Positions 58,480-64,000 of a DNA stretch of 64,000 nt are shown piece after piece. Positions within the stretch are counted from its first letter, which is position 1, and the number at the start of each line of letters is the position of its first letter. The notes under the pieces are model-generated. The model ran no database searches. It was not told the origin of the DNA and was given only the letters and a program-made list of their open reading frames with translations. Origin of the DNA: Cryptomeria japonica (taxonomy: Eukaryota; Streptophyta; Pinopsida; Cupressales; Cupressaceae); contig NC_081405.1 of the NCBI RefSeq assembly GCF_030272615.1, positions 21,184,047 to 21,248,046 on the forward strand, read 5' to 3'. Position numbers and translations under genes: made by a program.

Positions 58480-59377
58480 TAGCTTCTTCTCTTAGTCTAG
58501 CATGTCTATCAGGGCATCTTGAAGCCATATGACCAATCTTATTGCAGTTGAAACATTTAAAGGGTGCTTTACCTTCATACTTACTTCCAATTGGACCTTT
58601 TGGCATTTTTCTTGCAAATAGTGCTTCAAGTTCTTCAAGCTCTTCATTCTCCTTCCTGGTTTCTTCAAGTTCTCTTGCATAAAAGGCTCTCCAGTCTGAT
58701 TTGTCAAAAGATGGAGCAGATGATGTTGATGCTTTGAAGGCCAAATCAGTTTTTATAGTAGCAACATGACCAAATTCCTCAATTTCAAAAGCTAAAAGTT
58801 TTCCAATCAATGTATCCCTAGTTACTGATGCATTAGGAATTGTTCTCAACTCATTAATAGCAGTAACCTTCATTTTACATGCCGGTGGAAAACCTCTTAA
58901 GATTTTTGAAACAATCTCATCTTCACTCAAGGTTCCTCAACAACATTTGATACCTAAGACAATTTCATTTACTCTTTCCATAAAAGTAGAAATTCTTTCA
59001 TCTTCTTCCATTTTTAGATGTTCATACCTGACTCGAAAGCTTTCAAGTTTTGCAATTTTGACTATGGAATGCCCTTCATTCAGTGTTTCCAAATGATCCC
59101 AAATAGCTTTTGCAGTAGATCTATCTGATAATCCCATGATTTGTTGATCTGATAATGCGCTCAAAAGTGCTTCTCTTGCTTTGCAATCATTTTCTTCATC
59201 TTTACCTAAAGTAATAGGAGCAGGCTGACCAACTACATCAGTAGTATAACCATTCTTAGTAACTTCCCAGATGTCTTTACCAATGCAATTCAGATGTGTC
59301 TCCATTCTGATTTTCCATATTCCATAGTTGGTTCCATTAAGTTTAGGACTATCCTTTCTGAAATAATTAGTAGACAT
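58480..59377 (-). pseudogene. Gag of Sirevirus-like element
   Basis: ATG at 59377 (MSTNYFRKDSPKLNGTNYGI), 46 bp inside the primer-binding site. The capsid-like copia gag domain follows (WKIRMETHLNCIGKDIWEV, then AKAIWDHLETLNEGHSIVKI and MEEDERISTFMERVNEIVLG). TGA at 58937 is the only break before SEDEIVSKILRGFPPACKM, in the same frame, so it is a point lesion. A coiled coil with ELEETRKENEELEELEALF comes next, then a perfect CCHC zinc knuckle CFNCNKIGHMASRC (58514..58555), which binds RNA. Gag and pol share one frame, as usual for copia. Confidence 0.9.
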
Positions 59378-59422
59378 TGGATCTCCTCAAGTTGTTAAAC
59401 TTCTGCAAAAAAAGAGGACTAT

Positions 59423-59434
59423 GCTCTGATACCA
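59423..59434 (-). promoter_or_regulatory. Primer-binding site (initiator tRNA-Met type)
   Basis: Two bases inside the 5' LTR the minus strand reads TGGTATCAGAGC, the standard plant copia site matching the 3' end of initiator tRNA-Met. Confidence 0.9.
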
Positions 59435-59436
59435 AT

Positions 59437-60493
59437 TGTAGATCCTGGGGACAACTGAGAGGGGGGGGGGGTGAATCAGTTGTCTAATAAATTCAAACCA
59501 AAATCTTATTTACCAACTTAATGCTTAATACCGATAAGACAGTTAAATGTGCCGGTAAACAGTGTTAACAGGAAATGTTGTACTAGTAAGAATTAATGAA
59601 TGAAACATAAGCACAAAGTCAACCATAACACACAACACAAATATTTGTACGTGGAAACCCTGTAAGGGGAAAAAACACAGTGGGAAACCTTACCCACAAT
59701 CAGATGATACTACTATAGATAGTAAGTGTACAAAGAGGGGTCTGCACATGCAGAAAGGCCAACAGCCTAGAGCTCACTGCTCAAACACAAATGGGAGTCA
59801 CACTGACTACAGTTGGATGGTTAAATCCAATGAGAATGTACTACACAAAATAGCATCTTCATATGCTAGATTCAATACCGGTGTAATGCTGATATGCTTC
59901 TACAAAATCCTAGCTTCACCTTCAAATGATGTCTTCGTGTATACCTCTACTTAATCTTGCATATACCTTCTTACAATTCTTTTTCACATTCCTCACTTGA
60001 TCTTACAAATAAGATCTTACATTTATACCATACCCTAAGACAAATTTTAGTAGGTCGGCTCTACAACATATTACAATAAAACATTTTACAAATAATACAA
60101 TATCCGATGCAATAACTAATTGAACATGTCGGCTTAATGCTTTTATAATAATAATAAATCATCTCCATAGCGTGCCATGCTGATCTAGAAAAGATAAACC
60201 TGCCGGTGTAACCCTAGATAACCTGGACCTATTTGCCGGTAAAAGCAAATATGCAAATAAGAATATACCAATGATATTACTTCAAGGAAAAGTGTCCATA
60301 TGATGTCTTCGACATTACCAAGTGTCTTCCATGTCATTGCAGGTACCGGTGAACATTATATCCTACCGGTTAACCATATACTGGTGATTGTTTGAATAGT
60401 TTACTGATTGCTGGTGAATGTTGCTGGATCTCCAAAGTAGGTGTATTTAGCAGGTGTTGACATCAATGATAAAACCATACCAAAATACCAACA
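59437..60493 (-). repeat. Sirevirus-like 5' LTR
   Basis: 1057 bp, TGTAGATCCTGGGGACAACTGAG ... AAAATACCAACA. At the primer-site end it has the perfect 9-bp inverted repeat GACAACTGA (59450..59458) and TCAGTTGTC (59476..59484) with an 11-G loop. In RNA this would be a hairpin with a C-rich loop about 15 nt before the primer-binding site. Confidence 0.95.
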
Positions 60494-60498
60494 GACAA

Positions 60499-61500
60499 CA
60501 ACCTTTACATGCCTCCATTTCCTTCATGAGTTGAGATCCCAAAATTTGATAGATATGATGGTACCTCAGACCCTCAAGATCACATTAGAGAGTTTTGTGC
60601 CACCTGTATGGAGTTCATGCACAATCAAACGTACCTCATGCGCCTTTTCCCCAGAAGTTTAGGGGGTCAAGCAATGGAATGGTTCTCAAGTCTAGCCAAA
60701 GGAATAAAAATGTTTGAAAAACTAATCCAACTAATTTTACAACAATACTCTTACAAGATTCGTCACTCGGTAACCATGATAGAACTTTGCAATACCAGAC
60801 AAAAGACAGGAGAACCCTTTCTCACTTTTCTCCAATCATGGAGAAAGATGTTCTCTAGATATTCACGGACTATCCCAGATCTTGAGAAAATAGATATCTT
60901 TGTCAACAACCTAATCCCAGAATTAAAGTATAGTGTCCAGATACAAGTACACCCTTCATTCAACAAAATTGTGGATAATGCCCTCAGAATGGAAGATGTG
61001 CTTATAAAAAAGGGAGATATATCGCTTTGGAAAGAAACATTGCAAGGTTCTAGCTCTAAAGAAAAGAGAAAGTACAGGAAATTTGACAAAGATAACAACA
61101 AAAATGTAGTTAGTGATGGAGTGGTGGATATTGTCCAAGAAAAAACAAAATCCACAATATTTAACTTGGCCTGTGGCATGCAAGCACTCAAGGCAGTTGA
61201 AACTGCGACAGAAAATCCTCCAAAGAAAAGAAGAGAATGGTTTAAAGAAAAGCCTTGGCTCTCAAAACCTAAGCGTGATTTAACTCCTCTAGATGAATCT
61301 TATGAATCCACTTTTAAAACCTTATTGGCAAATAATCTGATAACATTGCCAGACAATTCTGGACCATATAACCCAAATGGTGGAGAGAAAATGAATACTA
61401 TGACTACCATCGGAACAAGGGACATAACATAAACAATTGCATTAAACTCTGACATGAAATCCAATATCTTATTGACGTAGGCAAGATCTTTGTTGGAAAT
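60499..61500 (+). pseudogene. Gag of Tat-like element, capsid and zinc knuckle
   Basis: Continues the gag cut at 42958: NLYMPPFPS, a stop, VEIPKFDRYDGTSDPQDHIR, then the retrotransposon gag domain (YLMRLFPRSLGGQAMEWFSS, KTGEPFLTFLQSWRKMFSRY, ALRMEDVLIKKGDI). After a frameshift near 61380 comes a zinc-knuckle relic, EYYDYHRNKGHNINNC, where the normal form is C-x2-H-x4-H-x4-C; the first cysteine has become tyrosine. The frame then goes on past a TGA into the next region. Confidence 0.8.
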
Positions 61501-62090
61501 CATGTGACTAATGCTGATCATAAGGCCTTTAAAGATCCCTTACTGACTTATGAACAAGGAGATTCCTCAAAATCCAAGGGAGGAGCTAGAGTCAATTATA
61601 CCTACACTAACAAAGATAATGTGATCAACATGATTGAATATGATCAACCTGAATATTGCAATGTGATCATAGTCCAGGATCACCAAAAGGAAGCACAAGA
61701 TGCTAATGCCATGACTCGTGCTCAAAGGAAGATTACTCTCCTAGGTTCTAGTTCCTCAACTTTTGATCAAACAACATCAAATCTACCAAATAGACAAACA
61801 GAAACAATCATGGCCAAATCAAAACAACTGGCTTCATCGTCTTCTCCTGGTTATAGTATTGTCGAACAAATAAAGAGAACCAATGCTCAAATCTCCATTT
61901 TGGAATTGCTTAAGTTCTCTTCTGCTCATAGAGAGGTCCTGGACAAGGCTTTACTTACCACTGGTGTCCCTAAAGATTTAGACGTAGATCAGTTTCAATC
62001 TATGGTGGGTCACCTGACCTCACCTCATTATCTCACTTTCTCTGAAGAAGATGATAACTCACTGAGTCACCCACATAACTAGCCATTACA
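61501..62090 (+). pseudogene. Tat-like gag-protease linker
   Basis: 192 open codons from 61504. Blocks include VTNADHKAFKDPLLTYEQGD, VNMIEYDQ-type NVINMIEYDQPEYCNVIIVQ, and SILELLKFSSAHREVLDKAL, then QFQSMVGHLTSPHYLTFSEE. These belong to the region between gag and protease of plant Tat-like polyproteins, as I recall them. No catalytic motif. It ends at a TAG at 62080. Confidence 0.65.
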
Positions 62091-62490
62091 CATTGAAGCC
62101 ATGATCCATAAACACTGAGTTAAACTTGTTTTGATAGATAGAGGTGCTGGGTTGGGTTGAATATCTGTACATACAATCTACTGACACAGCTGGGATTTTC
62201 TGCAAATGTTATTGATCCAACAAAGAAGATAACAATCAAGGCTTATGATGAAGAAGAAATAAACTCTATGGGTCGAGTACGATTACCGATTAGGGTAGGA
62301 CATGTAGAAAGAGATGTCATTTTTCAAGTCCTAGATCTTCATCTTTCATACAACATCTTACTAGGCAGGCCATGGATTCATGAAATGAATGTAGTACCAT
62401 CTACGTATCATCAATGCCTGGAGTTTCCTTATAATGGAGTTGAAGTCAGTATTCTTGCCGATACAGGTTATACCTGCAATGCATTAACAT
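62091..62490 (+). pseudogene. Aspartic protease of Tat-like element
   Basis: KLVLIDRGAGLG, stop, then (other frame) NICTYNLLTQLGFSANVIDP, MGRVRLPIRVGHVERDVIFQ and LDLHLSYNILLGRPWIHEMN. The break is caused by a repeated GGTTG (GCTGGGTTGGGTTGAATATC, 62146), a 5-bp duplication right behind the active site, which reads D-R-G where D-S/P/T-G is expected. The flap and LLGRPWI segments are well kept. A TAG follows at 62490. Confidence 0.8.
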
Positions 62491-62543
62491 AGAGTGTTGA
62501 TGCTTTTGTTCCTCATAATAGAGCAGCCTCCACAGCTGAAAGT

Positions 62544-63085
62544 TTGGAATCTTTGCTGAAAGATTTACAAAAGAAATTGAAAATCACAAACACTGGCATA
62601 GATGGCTACAAAATAGAGCCTATACTCTCACTGATGTCTCTTCCTCCATCACCAAGACAATCGGGAAAACCATCAGAGGCTATGAAGCCACAAACTTCAA
62701 CTCCAAAAGTCATTTACAATGGTGTCTTTACACAATCCTCTACTTCTCTTGCAAGTGAAATAGAAGAGGATGATGTTCTCAAGTCACTTTTCAAAGAAGA
62801 TAGTGCAAACAAAGAAATATGACATTGTGAGATTTCTTTGACACAATATGGTCCAGGCTATAAGATGCTTCAATGCATGGGATATTCAGGTACTGGTCCT
62901 CTAGGCAAACTTCAAAAAGGTATTGTTGAACCTATTCAGTTACAAACTAAGTCTACCAATGATAAAGCTAGACTGGGATATGATCCAAGAAAGTCATCAG
63001 ATCAGAAGCACATGCCCCACCATCAACGTAAGTGGAAGAAAAAGGTACTACCTTTAACAACACAAGAAATTAAAACTCAACAAAC
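62544..63085 (+). pseudogene. G-patch domain downstream of Tat-like protease
   Basis: After a serine/proline linker and TGA at 62821, the frame from 62838 reads YGPGYKMLQCMGYSGTGPLG, KLQKGIVEPIQLQTKS and ARLGYDPRK. This is a G-patch: glycines at the characteristic spacing, the aromatic-x-x-G-x-G-x-G core and the GIVEPI strand. G-patches bind RNA or activate DEAH helicases, and some retroviral proteases carry one at their C-terminus. Here it lies C-terminal to the retrotransposon protease. A basic stretch, HHQRKWKKKV, follows. Confidence 0.75.
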
Positions 63086-64000
63086 TTAGGAAGAGTGTGA
63101 CGGTGAACAAAAAGAATTGCCCATCCAGAGAGAGGAAACAGATGGTAATCAAGTTCCAGTTATATAAGCTATAATACCATAGGAAGTAGAAGTCCTAGAG
63201 GATATGAGAGACGAAGTATACAGAATCAGAGAATTGTTTGTACCACTAAACATTACGGTCGCATATACTGGCAGACAACAAGTAGATGATTCAGAAAATG
63301 ATTCAAATGAGTATGAATGGGGTCTTGACCATCTCTCAGATACATCTACTACAGAAACCCCTGAAGAATTTAGTGATATCACAGATGATGCACAAGAGAT
63401 GATACACCTAAAAATGCAAAAGTAAATGGAAGAAATTAGACTAAAAAGACAAGAAGACTATGAACGACAGACGAAGGAAGAAAGGATAGAAGCAATTTCT
63501 TCACCTACTAACTCTACCTCTAATGAGATAGGACAAATTAGGTACGAAACTATGTAAGAAGAATTAGAAGCTACAAAAATAGAACCAGTCATCAGTCTAG
63601 AGGAATCTGAATGGAACAGGTGATAGGGATTAACAGAACCATCAAGGTTATGTCCACAAGTGTGTCAAATACAAGCAATCAATGAACCAAATCACAAAGG
63701 AACTTGCAGCATCAAAGATGTGGGTGTTGATACTATATATACTCTTACTAAGCCACTTGAAGATGAGTCAAAAACTTCATCTTATGACTCTGATAACTCA
63801 GACATGAGCTCTATTCATAACAACAATTATTCAACAACACATTATGACTACTCTGTCATGAATGTTGAGATGATTTCCGCTGACCCTGTTATTGTCACAC
63901 CACGGTATGTAGTCTAGTCTGAAGTAGGTGACAATGCTAGAAGTAGGTCACTTGGGTTAGGTCCAATAAATACTAACATGAATTTTGATAATCATGTCAT
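63086..64000 (+). pseudogene. Tat-like polyprotein linker, runs off the window
   Basis: Acidic, threonine/serine-rich frames with stops: LEDMRDEVYRIRELFVPLNI, NEYEWGLDHLSDTSTTETPE, a charged helix with RLKRQEDYERQTKEERI (63440) and KTSSYDSDNSDMSSIHNNNY. In related elements the archaeal-type RNase H and RT come next, so they should lie just right of 64000. Confidence 0.55.

Larger units (their letters stand above)
42959..60493 (-). mobile_element. Sirevirus-like Ty1/copia element
   Basis: Complete minus-strand element with LTRs of 1048 bp (after removing a nested insertion) and 1057 bp and a perfect TSD, GACAA (42954..42958 and 60494..60498). Gag, protease, integrase, RT and RNase H occur in copia order in essentially one frame. 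It has a tRNA-Met-type primer site (59423) and four polypurine tracts (54874..55156). Without the nested 10.86-kb element it is about 6.67 kb. Five premature stops and one frameshifting deletion inactivate it. The Sirevirus assignment rests on the multiple polypurine tracts and overall similarity. Confidence 0.9.
39297..64000 (+). mobile_element. Tat-like Ty3/gypsy element, 3' part beyond window
   Basis: Its 5' LTR (39297..40279) is followed by a primer-binding site, a 2.1-kb leader, gag (split), protease and a G-patch region, after which the window ends. The 17.5-kb copia nest (42959..60493) sits inside gag. The 5 bp before the LTR are GCACC; the matching TSD must lie to the right of the window. 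RT, RNase H and integrase are expected further on. Confidence 0.8.

Noticed and set aside
59419-59436. tRNA-like sequences at the primer sites considered as tRNA genes
   Set aside because: Only 12-18 nt complementary to tRNA 3' ends are present; no cloverleaf or internal promoter boxes around them.
59461-59471. Long G runs (also at 42982) as telomere-like or G-quadruplex arrays
   Set aside because: A single uninterrupted G run per site, not four spaced runs; it is explained as the loop of the LTR hairpin.

Overview
This window looks like a gene-free, repeat-saturated stretch of a large plant nuclear genome. Every recognisable protein is a plant LTR-retrotransposon protein (Ty1/copia or Ty3/gypsy) or an accessory ORF carried by such an element. 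I found no host gene, tRNA, rRNA or CRISPR array. The DNA is AT-rich and most reading frames carry stops and frameshifts. From memory, several accessory proteins resemble hypothetical proteins of conifers, so a gymnosperm is a reasonable but unproven guess.

The layout is a nest of insertions, and five insertion events have target-site duplications (TSDs) I could read. From the left: a degraded + strand copia element (1..2343) carries a solo LTR (458..1430). At 2344 lies a minus-strand non-autonomous LTR element (here NA-1) encoding a large protein that is neither gag nor pol. At 6636 its internal region is cut by another minus-strand copia relic (LTR plus RT/RNase H, 6636..8033). That relic is cut at 8034 by a large + strand Ty3/gypsy element of Tat/Ogre type: a terminal repeat with a TATA box, an unknown ORF1, then gag, protease, archaeal-type RNase H, RT, RNase H and integrase. 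Its ORF1 is split at 9581..24047 by a minus-strand Athila/Tat-like gypsy element (TSD ACCGA). That element has an extra ORF behind pol, and just outside that ORF sits a second non-autonomous copia-type element (NA-2, 13138..16900, TSD TTTCT).

The right half begins with a second copy of the Ogre-like terminal repeat and ORF1 start (37718..39296). This is cut at 39297 by another + strand Tat-like gypsy element that runs off the window. Its gag is split at 42959..60493 by a minus-strand Sirevirus-like copia element (TSD GACAA), whose 3' LTR is in turn split at 43978..54837 by a young 10.86-kb pol-less LTR element (TSD ACATC). The LTRs of that youngest element are both 1241 bp and differ at about eleven positions.

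The autonomous copia and gypsy elements carry, or once carried, the enzymes. NA-1, NA-2 and the 10.86-kb element lack all enzymatic domains but keep LTRs and polypurine tracts (PBS seen only in the 10.86-kb element), and they carry long ORFs of unknown function, so they probably moved using enzymes supplied in trans. The most interesting signals are: the 10.86-kb element, with complementary 20-bp repeat arrays at the two ends of its RNA and an ORF of about 960 codons broken by one UAG and one frameshift; the NA-1/NA-2 protein family; and a hairpin next to the primer-binding site whose stem changes in a compensated way between copia-type LTR families.
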